The translations under genes and the position numbers were made by a program. Of a DNA stretch of 64,000 bases, positions 54,659 to 63,570 are shown piece by piece. The DNA comes from Roseovarius sp. THAF27 (GTDB lineage: Bacteria; Pseudomonadota; Alphaproteobacteria; Rhodobacterales; Rhodobacteraceae), in contig NZ_CP045393.1 of NCBI RefSeq assembly GCF_009363655.1, forward strand, positions 3,038,001 through 3,102,000. The letters are read 5' to 3'. Positions within the stretch are counted from its first letter, which is position 1. Each line of letters opens with the position of its first letter. A model generated the notes under the pieces. It was not told the DNA's origin, did no database searches, and saw only the letters and a list, made by a program, of their open reading frames with translations.

Positions 54659-55251
54659 GTCTTTTCCTTCCAGAGCGGATATCCCGCGGCCAGAAGCAGC
54701 CCCGCGGTTTCCTTCAGCGGCAAGCCCACGATGGCCGTGAACGAGCCTTGAATCCACGGAATAAACGCGCCCGCCGGCCCCTGGATGCCGTATCCCCCGG
54801 CCTTGCCCTGCCAATCGCCGGATCCCAGGTAGAACGCGATCTCGTCATCATCCAGCCGCTTCATCTTCACGGCACTGACCACGTCGCGCTCCCAAAGGCG
54901 GTCACCGCGGCGCACAGCCACAGCGGTGATCACCTTGTGCCGCCGCCCCGACATCTTGCGCAGGAAATCCTCGGCCTCGCCCGCATCGGCGGGCTTGCCC
55001 AGGATGCGCCGGCCCAGCGCCACGGTCGTATCGGCAGAGAGCACGATATCGTCCCCCCCGGCCTCGACGGCCAGCGCCTTTTCCCGCGCCATGCGCACGC
55101 AATAGGGGCGCGGCAGCTCGGCCTTTTCGGGGGTCTCGTCGATATCCGGCGGGCGCACGTCATCGGCCACGACGCCGATCTGCGCAAGCAGATCCCGGCG
55201 TCGCGGGCTGCCGGAGCCCAGGATCAACTTGGGGCTCTGCGCTGTCGTCAT
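54655..55251 (-). CDS. maf: Maf-family nucleoside-triphosphate pyrophosphatase
   Basis: 198 aa. [40 protein letters not shown] and [20 protein letters not shown] are the three Maf motifs. These enzymes hydrolyse non-canonical or modified NTPs (dTTP/UTP or m7GTP). Operon with rng and yacG. Confidence 0.95.
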   Translation of the reverse strand: MTTAQSPKLILGSGSPRRRDLLAQIGVVADDVRPPDIDETPEKAELPRPYCVRMAREKALAVEAGGDDIVLSADTTVALGRRILGKPADAGEAEDFLRKMSGRRHKVITAVAVRRGDRLWERDVVSAVKMKRLDDDEIAFYLGSGDWQGKAGGYGIQGPAGAFIPWIQGSFTAIVGLPLKETAGLLLAAGYPLWKEKT

Positions 55252-55273
55252 GTTGCCCCCAGATGATCGACGG

Positions 55274-55316
55274 GGTGCGCACGCATTTCACCTCAGGTGA
55301 AACGCTTCCGCGCACC
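55274..55316 (-). terminator. Interrupted stem-loop between infA and maf
   Basis: Outer GGTGCGC/GCGCACC (55274, 55310) encloses inner TTTCACC-TCA-GGTGAAA (55286-55302). It lies just after the infA stop on the minus strand. No T-run follows; likely a weak terminator or processing site. Confidence 0.5.
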
Positions 55317-55336
55317 AGGCAAAACCCTGTTTCGCC

Positions 55337-55555
55337 TCACTTAAATCGATAGTTAATCCGACCCTTGGTCAGATCGTAAGGTGTCATTTCCACCTGAACC
55401 TTGTCGCCTGCCAGAACACGGATGCGGTTCTTGCGCATCTTGCCTGCCGTGTGGGCGATGATCTCATGGCCGTTCTCTAGCTCGACCCGAAATGTCGCAT
55501 TCGGCAGGAGTTCCTTCACGACACCTGGAAATTCGAGCGTATCTTCCTTGGCCAT
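55337..55555 (-). CDS. infA: Translation initiation factor IF-1
   Basis: 72 aa from ATG 55555 (AAGGAGAG upstream), the standard IF-1 length. [20 protein letters not shown] begins the OB-fold and it ends [13 protein letters not shown]. It binds the 30S A site during initiation. Core gene and strong marker of vertical descent for this side of the window. Confidence 0.98.
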   Translation of the reverse strand: MAKEDTLEFPGVVKELLPNATFRVELENGHEIIAHTAGKMRKNRIRVLAGDKVQVEMTPYDLTKGRINYRFK

Positions 55556-55636
55556 GGTCTCTCCTTGATTTCCGCCCTGCCGGTCGCAGGACAGGCGTTT
55601 AAATGGCCCCATTCCCCAAGGTTTTCAAGTCAAATA

Positions 55637-56521
55637 TCATTGCAGCTGTTCAACTTTGGGGGTGCCGTCGCGTCCCGCCTGCTCGGCCCAGTGGGTTCGG
55701 TTCAGCACCCCGCCATCCGCCCGCACCTGCGCGATTTTCTCCAGGTCGACCTCGGCAAACGTCCATCCCGGCGCGTCCAACACCCCCTCGGCCAGCACGC
55801 CCGTCGGCGGAAAGCCGATGTCGGGCGGTCCGAACACGCCGCCCGCACCCGTCGTCACGTCGCAGACCTCCGACCATGCGGCCTCGCCCACCAGCGACGA
55901 CATGGCACTGACGCATTGCTGCTCCAGCGCGCGGGCCATGGACCCAATCCGCACCCGCCAGTACCCGGCCAGCGTCTCGGTGCAGGACGGCACCAGCAGG
56001 ATGTCCACATCCTGCATCGCGCGTCCCAGAAGCGGAAATTCACTGTCATAACAGATCAGTACGCCAACCCGCCCCAGCGCGGTATCGAACACCTTCAGCG
56101 GCCCGCCGCCCACGCACGCCATAGGCTCCCGCTCCCAGCGGGTCATGATCTGCTTGTCCACCACGCCCTTGCCCCCGCCGGGGGCAAAGAACGCTGCCCG
56201 GTTCACCGGGCGCGGACCCAGCGCGTCGTCAAAGACCGGGGCGGAGCCGCCAAGAATATGCACGCCATACTGCCCGGCCAGTGTCTCATGCAGCGCGTCC
56301 GCCTCGGGCATCCGCTCCGACACCGCCCGCAAGGACGACTCCAGCTCCGCCGATACCGCCCGCCTCGCCAGGGGCGCCAGTTCCATCGCCGCATACTCGG
56401 GAAAGACCAGCAGGTCTGCCCCCTGCCCGGCCGCCTCTGCCACCCAGGCCTCGATCTTCTCGGCATAGGCGTCCCAGCTGTCGAACTCGTCCAGCGGGTA
56501 GGCCGCAGTCGCAATCTTCAT
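55637..56521 (-). CDS. Carbon-nitrogen hydrolase (nitrilase superfamily)
   Basis: 294 aa with the catalytic triad E42 (LVFPEYAAME), K123 (VVDKQIMTRWE) and C157 (VLICYDSEFP). It hydrolyses an amide or nitrile; the branch with KQIMTRWERE includes omega-amidase-like and uncharacterised amidases. Lies between infA and the metR-like gene. Specific substrate unknown. Confidence 0.88.
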   Translation of the reverse strand: MKIATAAYPLDEFDSWDAYAEKIEAWVAEAAGQGADLLVFPEYAAMELAPLARRAVSAELESSLRAVSERMPEADALHETLAGQYGVHILGGSAPVFDDALGPRPVNRAAFFAPGGGKGVVDKQIMTRWEREPMACVGGGPLKVFDTALGRVGVLICYDSEFPLLGRAMQDVDILLVPSCTETLAGYWRVRIGSMARALEQQCVSAMSSLVGEAAWSEVCDVTTGAGGVFGPPDIGFPPTGVLAEGVLDAPGWTFAEVDLEKIAQVRADGGVLNRTHWAEQAGRDGTPKVEQLQ

Positions 56522-56583
56522 CGTTTTCGCTTTCCATGACAGGTTTCACCGGCACCCTAACGGCCCGACCGGCCAGGCGCCAC

Positions 56584-57507
56584 TCAGACCGCTTCTCGCT
56601 CCACCGGCCGTTGCATCCGCAGCGGAATTTCCCGCGCCAGCCGAAGAAGATGCGCCATGTAGGGTTTGTCCGCCTCGTCCTCACGGATCGCCGCGTACAG
56701 CCGCTTTGTCAGCCCGCCCTTCGTGACTGGCCGGGTGATGTATTCCGTGCTGGTCCGCTGCTCGCGCAACACCCAATCGGGCAGCACCGCAACGCCGCGA
56801 TTCGACGCCACCAGCAGCAGGATCACCGCCGTCAGCTCGATCTGCCGCACCGCCCGTGGCTCGACCTTGGCAGGGGTCAGCAACTCGGTGAAGATATCCA
56901 GCCGCGAGCGGTCCACCGGGTAGGTGATCAGCGTCTCGTCGCGAAAGTCATCCGCCTCGACGAAATCCTTGCCCGCCAGCACATGCTGGCTGGAGGCCAC
57001 GAACAACGGCTCGTAATCAAAGAGCGGCTGAAAGATCACGCCATCGAGGTCCTCGGGATCCGACGACACCACCAGGTCCACCTCCTCCTTCTGCAACGCC
57101 GGCAGCGCGTCGAAGGCCAGGCCCGGCCTTATGTCGATATCCACCTCCGCCCAGGTCTGGCGGAATCGCTCCAGCACCGGGAACAGCCACTCGAAACAGG
57201 CGTGGCACTCGATGGCGATATGCATCCGCCCGGCGCTTCCCTGCCGCAATCCGCTGAATTCCGCCTCCAGCGCCTCGACCTCGGGCAGCACCTTCTCGGC
57301 CACGCGCAGCAGCCGCAGACCCGCCGCCGACAGCTTCAGCGGCTTCGAGCGCCGCACGAACAGCTCCACCCCCGCCTGATCCTCCAACCCCTTGATCTGG
57401 TGGGACAAAGCAGACTGCGTGATGTGCAGAAGATCCGCCGCACGGGCCAGCCCCCCGGCCTGGTGAATGGCCCGGATCGTCCTCAGATGGCGAAAGTCGA
57501 TATGCAT
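56584..57507 (-). CDS. metR: LysR-family regulator MetR
   Basis: 307 aa. HTH residues about 1-60 (MHIDFRHLRTIRAIHQAGGL, LLHITQSALSHQIKGLED). ECHACFEWLFPVLERFRQTW in the ligand domain is typical of MetR, which senses homocysteine. Divergent from metF with about 100 bp between starts, the standard arrangement; it should activate metF. Confidence 0.93.
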   Translation of the reverse strand: MHIDFRHLRTIRAIHQAGGLARAADLLHITQSALSHQIKGLEDQAGVELFVRRSKPLKLSAAGLRLLRVAEKVLPEVEALEAEFSGLRQGSAGRMHIAIECHACFEWLFPVLERFRQTWAEVDIDIRPGLAFDALPALQKEEVDLVVSSDPEDLDGVIFQPLFDYEPLFVASSQHVLAGKDFVEADDFRDETLITYPVDRSRLDIFTELLTPAKVEPRAVRQIELTAVILLLVASNRGVAVLPDWVLREQRTSTEYITRPVTKGGLTKRLYAAIREDEADKPYMAHLLRLAREIPLRMQRPVEREAV

Positions 57508-57608
57508 GAATATTAGCCCGCCTCATTCAAACCATGAATTTTATGAAGTTGTCTCACATACGCGCGCCTGCGACAAGAGACCCAACACCCCATTGCAGGA
57601 TACCCGTC
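57508..57608. promoter_or_regulatory. metR-metF divergent promoter region
   Basis: A/T-rich gap containing TTCAAACCATGAA and GAATTTTATGAAG near 57526-57548. These are half-site-like TTCA/TGAA sequences as used by MetR, but the exact TGAA-N5-TTCA order is not found, so the site is only approximate. Confidence 0.4.
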
Positions 57609-58475
57609 ATGAGCACCCCTACCGTTTCCTTCGAGTTCTTCCCGCCGAAATCGCTGGAGGCGTCGTTCCGCCTCTGGGACACCGTCCAGACGCTCGCGCC
57701 GCTGGACCCCAGCTTCGTGTCGGTCACCTACGGCGCCGGCGGCACCACCCGTGAACTCACCCGCGATGCCGTCGCCACGCTGCACAAGTCCAGCGGCCTC
57801 AACGTCGCTGCCCACCTCACCTGCGTCGAGGCCACCCGCGAGGAAACGCTGGCCATCGCCCAGGACTTCGCCGATGCTGGCGTGAACGAGATCGTCGCCC
57901 TGCGCGGCGACCCGCCCAAGGGTGCGGACGGCTTCACGCCCCACCCCGAGGGCTTTGCCGACAGCTGCGAGCTGATCTCGGCGCTGGCCGACATGAACCG
58001 CTTCAAGATCCGCGTCGGCGCCTACCCGGAAGTGCACCCCGAAGCGGCGGATGCCCAGGCCAATATCGACTACCTGAAGCGCAAGATCGACGCCGGCGCG
58101 GCCGAGGCGATCACCCAGTTCTTCTTCGACACCGAGGCGTTCTTCCGCTTCCGCGACGCCTGTGCCGATGCGGGCATCGACGCCCCCATCATCCCCGGCA
58201 TCCTGCCGATCGAGAACTGGGGCGGCACCAAGCGCTTCGCCGCCGCCTGCGGCACGAAAATTCCCGCCTGGCTGGACGAGGCCTTCACCAAGGCCGCCCG
58301 CGACGACCGCGAGACGCTGCTGGCCACGGCCCTGGCCACCGAGCTTTGCAGCGAACTGATCGAGGGCGGCGCCGAGCACCTGCATTTCTACACGCTCAAC
58401 CGCCCCGAGCTGACGCGCGATGTCTGCCACGCCCTGGGCGTCACGCCCAAGGTCGAACTGCGCGACGTCGCCTGA
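57609..58475 (+). CDS. metF: 5,10-methylenetetrahydrofolate reductase
   Basis: 288 aa from ATG 57609 (a longer frame upstream is unlikely). VSFEFFPPKS with the active-site Glu, SVTYGAGGTTRELT, AHLTCVEATREE, EIVALRGDPPKG, ITQFFFDTEAFFRF and PGILPIENW are MetF hallmarks of this TIM-barrel flavoprotein. It makes 5-methyl-THF for methionine synthesis. Regulated by divergent metR. Followed by a clear intrinsic terminator. Confidence 0.97.
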   Translation: MSTPTVSFEFFPPKSLEASFRLWDTVQTLAPLDPSFVSVTYGAGGTTRELTRDAVATLHKSSGLNVAAHLTCVEATREETLAIAQDFADAGVNEIVALRGDPPKGADGFTPHPEGFADSCELISALADMNRFKIRVGAYPEVHPEAADAQANIDYLKRKIDAGAAEAITQFFFDTEAFFRFRDACADAGIDAPIIPGILPIENWGGTKRFAAACGTKIPAWLDEAFTKAARDDRETLLATALATELCSELIEGGAEHLHFYTLNRPELTRDVCHALGVTPKVELRDVA

Positions 58476-59240
58476 CGCACCTTTGATCCCTGTGACACTC
58501 CCCTCCCCGGGGCTGTCGCAGCGCCTGGCCCTGCCTTCCCCGAAGGCGGGGCTTTTTCGTGCACACCTGTCAGGCGCGCAGGTAATGCGGTGCGTGCTTG
58601 ACCCGTGCTCGACCGTCTGGGTTGAATTCTTTGCGGAGACGCGTGATCTATATCCTCAAGCGCCATCGACGGGCCGCGGCGCGGCGATCCGACGGTAGTT
58701 CGGCAGCACTTTATCCAGGCCAGATCCGAAACAATGTTGAGCGATCCACCGAACGTCATCCAATCGCCGGGCCGTGGGGGCGGCCCGTCGATGCGCGGCC
58801 CCTACAAACCCACCGTCCGTCTCGACCACAAAGCCGACATTCGTGCCGCCCGCAACACATGCCGGGATCGAGCCCGTGAGAGACACTGGCATCGAGCCCC
58901 CGGCCGGTTAACAGCCGCGAAGCGGCCCGGCCATCGTCGGCCGCTCCCTTGGGCTGGCGATTTGGCGAGGCTGGGCGCACCGATCTTTCCGAGGATGTAT
59001 CTGGCAGGCATAAAGTGCTTCAGAATTGCCGTCGGATCGCCACCCCAGGGGCTGACGCTCGCCTCCGTCGTGAACGGCGGCAATGTCCGCACAGCCAGCT
59101 TTTGCCAAGCATCGCAAACCTTCTGCGCCTCAAAAAGCAGCCCCTCCATCACCGCCACGACCCGCGAAATCCGTGATGCTTTCATGCCCCGCCGCCGGGG
59201 CGGGCTTGCCACCCTCCCCGGCCCGGACTAGCGTGCCGCC
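58476..59240. mobile_element. Gene-free stretch holding a MITE-like element (58683-59041)
   Basis: No intact gene between the metF terminator and the thioesterase. Bases 58683-58725 and 58999-59041 are inverted copies of each other, identical at 36 of 43 positions by eye (both contain ATAAAGTGCT and CCGTCGGATCGCC). Together they delimit a unit of about 360 bp with no transposase. It looks like a decayed miniature inverted-repeat element, or two opposed fragments of one gene (both read K-V-L-x-N-x-R-R-I-A). Confidence 0.5.
58529..58557 (+). terminator. Intrinsic terminator of metF
   Basis: CCCTGCCTT / GAAGGCGGGG form a 9-bp stem with one G-T pair and a 5-nt loop, followed by TTTTT (58553-58557). 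Confidence 0.85.
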
Positions 59241-59738
59241 ATGACCGACACGGCCCGCCCCTTCATCGCCACATCGCTCGACCAGATGCCCGACAAGGAC
59301 GCGCTTTTGTCGCGCTCCGGCCTCGACTTCATGCGCGACATGATCGCGGGCCGCCTGACCGCCCCGCCCATCGGCGCCACGCTCGGCTTCACCCCGCTCT
59401 CCGCCGATCCCGGCCGGGTGGTGTTCGAAGGCACGCCCGGCTTCGGCGCGCTCAACCCGATGCGCGGGGTCCATGGCGGCTGGTACGGGGCGATCCTCGA
59501 CTCCTGCATGGCCTGCGCGGTGATGACCCTGCTGGACAAGGGCCAAGTCTACACGACGCTCGAATACAAGGTGAACATCACCCGCGCCCTTCCCCTGGGC
59601 ATGGCGGCGGTGGCCACCGGCACCACCCAACATGGCGGCCGCCGCACCGCCACCGCGGTGGGCGAACTGCGCGGCCGCGACGACGGCAAGCTCTACGCCA
59701 CCGGCAGCACCACCTGCCTGATCATGGACGCCGCCTGA
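59241..59738 (+). CDS. PaaI-family hotdog thioesterase
   Basis: 165 aa. PPIGATLGFTPLSADPGRVV, MRGVHGGWYGAILDSCMACA with the HGG catalytic loop, and YTTLEYKVNITRAL match the PaaI/YbgC-like hotdog family, which hydrolyses acyl- or aryl-CoA thioesters. Stands alone, followed by a pair of terminator hairpins. Confidence 0.88.
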   Translation: MTDTARPFIATSLDQMPDKDALLSRSGLDFMRDMIAGRLTAPPIGATLGFTPLSADPGRVVFEGTPGFGALNPMRGVHGGWYGAILDSCMACAVMTLLDKGQVYTTLEYKVNITRALPLGMAAVATGTTQHGGRRTATAVGELRGRDDGKLYATGSTTCLIMDAA

Positions 59739-59747
59739 CCCCCCGCG

Positions 59748-59797
59748 CCAAATCTTTTCGACAAAAGATTTGGCAAAACTTTTCGCGAAAGTTTTGC
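59748..59797. terminator. Tandem perfect hairpins, bidirectional terminator
   Basis: CCAAATCTTTT-CGAC-AAAAGATTTGG (59748-59773) and GCAAAACTTT-TCGCG-AAAGTTTTGC (59773-59797) share one G. They lie exactly between two convergent genes, with A/T-rich stems that give T-runs on both strands. Confidence 0.75.
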
Positions 59798-59803
59798 CCG
59801 CGC

Positions 59804-60880
59804 CTACATCACCGCCTGCGCATCGGTCGCATCCGGCGCGCCGCGGCCCTGCACGCTCTCGTGCAGCCGCTCGGACGGGTCCCGCCCCACCACCCTTGCC
59901 TTGCGGAACAAGAAGATCTTGCCCCAGCCGCGCCACTTGCCGATCGACGGCGCGTCGGGGTCCGTCGGATACCGCGCGCGCCATCCCTCGGGCAGGGTCA
60001 GCCCATGCGCCTCGGCCCGCTCCAGCATCCAGACCAGCGGGATGTTGGACAGGGGCCGCGCCGCTTCGAACCCGTCCAGCTGCCCGCCCACGTCGCCATG
60101 GGTGCCCCGGAACCACACCTGCTCCACCCGGCCCTCGCCCGCAGTACTGCCCGGCTCGGTTTCCCACATCACCGGGGTATAGACCCGCCGCGTCTCATCC
60201 AGCGCCAGCGCGTGATAACCATGCCGGATATGCGGCCCCAGCGCGTGACTGTGAAACGCGTTCTTCGGCGTCAGCAATCGCCAGATCAGCGGGCCGGACC
60301 AGTCCAGTGCCTTCACCGTGTCCCAGACGCCCACCATCTCGATCGGAGAGCTTTCGTGGCACAGCGCGCGGGTGAATTCCGCCGCGGCGGACCCCGCCGC
60401 CTCGTCGCGATAATGGCGATAGGCGGTCTTCACCTGCCGCTCGGTCGCATTTTCCGCTTGCAACAGCCCGACCCGGTCGATCACCCCGGCCAGCGACCGC
60501 ACGGCATAGGCCCCGCGCGAGAACCCGAACAGGAAGATCCTGTCGCCGGGCCGATAGCGGGACGCGAGATAGCCATAGGCCCGCCGGATCTGCCGGTTGA
60601 TCCCGCGCCCCAGCATCACGTCGCCGGTGCGCCGCCAGTCCGGCCACTGCACCCCGGGCTCGTAGTAGAGGGACATGCCCACGCCCACCGTCTCGTTCAG
60701 CAGCTTGAAGGTCAGGCCCGCATTGCTCTCATAGCCCGGATCGAGCGACGACATCGTGCCGTCCAGGATGATGACATGGCTCACCGCGCCCCGCGCGACA
60801 TGCCTGGTCCGCACCCGTTCGCCACGGGTCAGGCCAACCAGCCGCCGGACAGCCCGGCCAATGCGTTTCGTCCAGCTCAT
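59804..60880 (-). CDS. DUF2235 alpha/beta-hydrolase-like protein
   Basis: 358 aa from ATG 60880. VIILDGTMSSLDPG, ESNAGLTFKLLNE, RIFLFGFSRGAYAVRSLAGV with the GxSxG-type nucleophile Ser, VGVWDTVKALDW and VWFRGTHGDVGGQ are DUF2235 motifs. Some members are phospholipase effectors of type VI secretion, but this one has no secretion genes beside it and a basic N-terminus without signal peptide. Enzymatic role unknown. Confidence 0.85.
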   Translation of the reverse strand: MSWTKRIGRAVRRLVGLTRGERVRTRHVARGAVSHVIILDGTMSSLDPGYESNAGLTFKLLNETVGVGMSLYYEPGVQWPDWRRTGDVMLGRGINRQIRRAYGYLASRYRPGDRIFLFGFSRGAYAVRSLAGVIDRVGLLQAENATERQVKTAYRHYRDEAAGSAAAEFTRALCHESSPIEMVGVWDTVKALDWSGPLIWRLLTPKNAFHSHALGPHIRHGYHALALDETRRVYTPVMWETEPGSTAGEGRVEQVWFRGTHGDVGGQLDGFEAARPLSNIPLVWMLERAEAHGLTLPEGWRARYPTDPDAPSIGKWRGWGKIFLFRKARVVGRDPSERLHESVQGRGAPDATDAQAVM

Positions 60881-61191
60881 CGCAGACCAGCATCCCCCAA
60901 ACCCGGCCCGGGGTAAAGGACCCTGCACACCGCTCCCGCGCTTTTGCCGGCACCCTGTTTTCTCCCTGGCACCGCCGTCACGCGACGCGCCGTGGGGATC
61001 TTGTGGCCTGGGCCAGCCCGCGCCCGCTCCGCGACGACGCCGGTCGTCGCGGTGAAACCTGCCCCGGCACCGCCCCGCCCTCTCGCGGACCGCAAAGAGG
61101 CCCGGCGCCGATGCGCGGGCCCGACGCTCCGCCGCCGCGTTTCAGCCCGACAAATGTGCGCGCGGCCCTCGGCTTTCCGCACCCGCCCCGG
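60881..61191. other. Intergenic, G/C-rich, no feature recognised
   Basis: About 310 bp upstream of the DUF2235 gene and downstream of the decarboxylase gene. Frames here are long only because of the G/C bias. Confidence 0.45.
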
Positions 61192-62322
61192 TCAGGACAG
61201 CCGCGTCACCATGATCGGCCCGTCCGGTCCATAGCCGTTGAACCGCGTCGCCAGCGCCCGCGAATAGGCGCCCATCCCCTCGAACAGCACGTAATCTCCC
61301 TCGGCCACATCCTCGGGCAGCGCCACCGGATCGGGCAGCCGGTCCAGGCTGTCGCAGGTCGGCCCGAAGACCACGCGCGCCACCGGCGCACCGCCGCGCG
61401 GCTGCCCGTCGGGCCGGACCAGCCGCACCCGCGTCAGCGCGTCGATATCCCGCGCCTCGGCCAGCGCGCCGTAGATCCCGTCGTTGAGGAAAAGGCTTCC
61501 GTCCGGGCGCACCGCCTTGACGCGCGCGGCCAGCGTGAACGCCTCGGCCACCATCGCCCGCCCCGGCTCGCAGACCAGCGCGGGCGGCACGTCGAACGCC
61601 GCGCGCGCCACCTCCGCCACGTGGTCGAAAATCGCCTCCAGGTCCGGCGCCGCCCCCGAGCGGTGCGCCGCGAACCCGCCGCCCACGTTCAGCCGCTCCA
61701 GGGTCACCCCCGCCATCCGCGCCACCTCGGCACTGGCCCTCACATACGCCCCCCAGGCCGCCGGGTCGGCGCATTGCGTGCCGGGATGAAAGCAGATGCC
61801 GGGACGAAATCCCATCCCGGCGACCCGGCGCAACAGCGCCGCCGCCGCCTCCGGCGCGGCCCCGAACTTGGCCCCGAAATCATAGGCCGCGCCGCGCACC
61901 GGCAGCGCCAGCCGCACCGTCACCTCCAGGTCGCGCGGCAGGCCGGCCAGCTTTTCCAGCTCCGACATGCAATCGACCGAGCACGAGGCGACGCCCATCG
62001 CCGCGGCGGTGTCGACCTCCGCGACCGAGCGCACGGGGTTGTTGTAATGCAGCACCGCCCCGGGCGCGGCGGCCCGCACCGCCCGCATTTCCGCCGGGCT
62101 CGCCACGTCGAACGCCGTGAGGCCCGCCGCGGCCAGGTTGGCCAGCACCTCGTCGCCCGGATTGGCCTTGACCGCATAGGTCACCAGCCCGTCGAACCCG
62201 TCCAGGAACCGGCGCGCCGTCGCCTGAAGAACCTCGGGACTGAAATAAAGAACCGGCACGTCAGGGCGGTGCCGTACAAGATGAGCCAGCGGGCTCTGCC
62301 ACGTGGATGTCTGATGCTGCAT
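61192..62322 (-). CDS. Ornithine/lysine decarboxylase-type PLP enzyme (fold III)
   Basis: 376 aa. PLP lysine K52 in VTYAVKANPGDEV, VASPAEMRAV, CFHPGTQC, LNVGGGFAAH, CEPGRAMVAEAF and active-site Cys in FGPTCDSLDRL match eukaryotic-type ornithine decarboxylases used for putrescine synthesis in alphaproteobacteria. Divergent from an Lrp-family regulator with about 110 bp between starts. Confidence 0.92.
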   Translation of the reverse strand: MQHQTSTWQSPLAHLVRHRPDVPVLYFSPEVLQATARRFLDGFDGLVTYAVKANPGDEVLANLAAAGLTAFDVASPAEMRAVRAAAPGAVLHYNNPVRSVAEVDTAAAMGVASCSVDCMSELEKLAGLPRDLEVTVRLALPVRGAAYDFGAKFGAAPEAAAALLRRVAGMGFRPGICFHPGTQCADPAAWGAYVRASAEVARMAGVTLERLNVGGGFAAHRSGAAPDLEAIFDHVAEVARAAFDVPPALVCEPGRAMVAEAFTLAARVKAVRPDGSLFLNDGIYGALAEARDIDALTRVRLVRPDGQPRGGAPVARVVFGPTCDSLDRLPDPVALPEDVAEGDYVLFEGMGAYSRALATRFNGYGPDGPIMVTRLS

Positions 62323-62431
62323 GTGTCGCCTCGTTGATGGTCTTTTCTTTAGTGTGAAGCGAAACCGCGTGGATTTGTCGGGTCAAATTGTACGAAATGT
62401 CGTAACATGTCGGCAAAACGCCGAGGGAATC
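62323..62431. promoter_or_regulatory. Divergent promoter region, decarboxylase / Lrp regulator
   Basis: About 110 bp, A/T-richer than its surroundings, with TTGTACGAAATGTCGTAACA near 62387. It is the likely Lrp-type binding region; no exact consensus was identified. Confidence 0.45.
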
Positions 62432-62866
62432 ATGCAAACAGACGAACTTGACGAAGCGCTGATCGCGCTCCTGCAGGAAAACGCGCGCATGCCCGTCGCC
62501 ACGCTCGCCCGGCGGCTGGGCCTTGCGCGCACCACCGTCCAGGCCCGGCTCGACCGGCTGGAAACCTCCGGCGTGATCCTGGGCTACACCCTGCGCCTCA
62601 ACGCCGCGCGCCGCGCGCCCCTGCGCGCCACCGCCCTTGTCCAGATCGAGGCCCGCAGCCAGCCCACCGTGCTCTCGCGTCTGCAATCGCTGCCCAATGT
62701 GCGCCGCGTGCACACCACCTCCGGGCGTTTCGACCTGATCGTCACGCTCGAGGCCGAAACCACCGAAGAGCTTGACGACACGCTCGACCGGATCGGCGAC
62801 GCCAAGGGCGTGCGCGGATCGGAATCGCTCATCCACCTCGCCACCAAGCTCGACCGCGGGCACTAG
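62432..62866 (+). CDS. Lrp/AsnC-family transcriptional regulator
   Basis: 144 aa from ATG 62432; upstream frame extension is not needed. HTH at about residues 3-60 (DELDEALIALLQENARMPVA, RLGLARTTVQARLDRLETSG), then the RAM ligand domain (ALVQIEARSQPTVLSRLQSL ... GRFDLIVTLEAET). Probably controls the divergent decarboxylase gene in response to an amino acid. Confidence 0.92.
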   Translation: MQTDELDEALIALLQENARMPVATLARRLGLARTTVQARLDRLETSGVILGYTLRLNAARRAPLRATALVQIEARSQPTVLSRLQSLPNVRRVHTTSGRFDLIVTLEAETTEELDDTLDRIGDAKGVRGSESLIHLATKLDRGH

Positions 62867-63263
62867 GCGCGCCACGTCCCGGACCTGATCCGGGACCTCC
62901 CCGCCGCACGACCGATTCGTCCGAGCCAGCCCGTTCGGGCCGGTTTTCCCGCCTTTTTCCGCGCCGGTTCCCGCCCGTCCCTGGCCCGGAAAATCATTCC
63001 GCGTCCGACCCCCTCGAGCCCCGCCACGGTATCGCCACATCCGCGCCCGCTTCCGCCAATTTCGGGGCAAGATTCCGTACGACCTTGGTCGGACGACCTT
63101 CCGACGATCGGGTCGTAAAGCACCGCACCGACCGAGGAAGGATTTCGTACTTCGCCGCGCCGCGCCACTCTCAAGCCACACGAGGGTCGCCACGACCCGC
63201 ACTCAACAACCACGACAACCACGACAACCACGACAACCACGACAACCACGGAAGAAAACGACC
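62867..63263. other. Intergenic upstream of the pilin gene
   Basis: About 400 bp. Starts with the palindrome GTCCCGG-N7-CCGGGAC (62876-62896), which may terminate the Lrp gene, and ends with the 9-bp tandem repeat. Between these a TTCCGTACGACCTTGG stretch and surrounding sequence probably hold the pilin promoter; no exact elements assigned. Confidence 0.45.
63206..63250 (+). repeat. Five perfect copies of ACAACCACG before the pilin start
   Basis: The 9-bp unit ACAACCACG is repeated five times without a mismatch (45 bp), ending 13 bp before the pilin ATG. It is therefore in the mRNA leader, G-poor and unstructured on the plus strand. Confidence 0.95.
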
Positions 63264-63473
63264 ATGACCATCGCACGCAAATCCATCCAGACCCTCGCCC
63301 GCACCTTCGCCCGCGACGAGGACGGTGCCACCGCCATCGAGTACGGCCTCTTCGCCGCGCTCATCGGCGCCGTGATCATCGTCACCGTTTCGGAGGTCGG
63401 CACGGAAACCCATACCGGCTTCACCACGATGAAAACCGAACTTCAGAAGGCCAACGGCACCGGCTCGCCATAA
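63264..63473 (+). CDS. flp: Flp/Fap-type IVb pilin
   Basis: 69 aa. The prepilin site is DEDGATAIEYG with cleavage after Gly and Glu at +5, followed by the hydrophobic helix LFAALIGAVIIVTVSEVG. It is the subunit of Tad pili used for surface attachment. ATG 63264 follows the tandem-repeat leader. It heads the pilus locus continued by the CpaE-like gene. Confidence 0.95.
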   Translation: MTIARKSIQTLARTFARDEDGATAIEYGLFAALIGAVIIVTVSEVGTETHTGFTTMKTELQKANGTGSP

Positions 63474-63494
63474 CCGGCCTTGCCGGTCGCCACC

Positions 63495-63527
63495 GGAGCG
63501 GCCCCCCACACCCTGTTGGGCCGCTCC
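63495..63527 (+). terminator. Stem-loop after the pilin gene
   Basis: GGAGCGGCCC / GGGCCGCTCC is a perfect 10-bp stem with a 13-nt loop. No T-run. Such hairpins after flp commonly let the pilin mRNA accumulate over the assembly genes. Confidence 0.6.
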
Positions 63528-63570
63528 GCAATCATCGAACGTCGACACTCTTTACCCCCGGAGACCGCCC

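Noticed and set aside
59130..60167. 345-aa minus-strand frame, and the many long frames at 53-64 kb
   Set aside because: High G/C content removes stop codons; these overlap well-supported genes such as the thioesterase and DUF2235 genes.
62261..63202. 313-aa minus-strand frame over the Lrp gene
   Set aside because: Antisense to an unmistakable Lrp-family protein and extended only by G/C bias.
63206..63250. CRISPR-like array
   Set aside because: The repeat is 9 bp and contiguous without spacers; no cas genes are present anywhere in the window.
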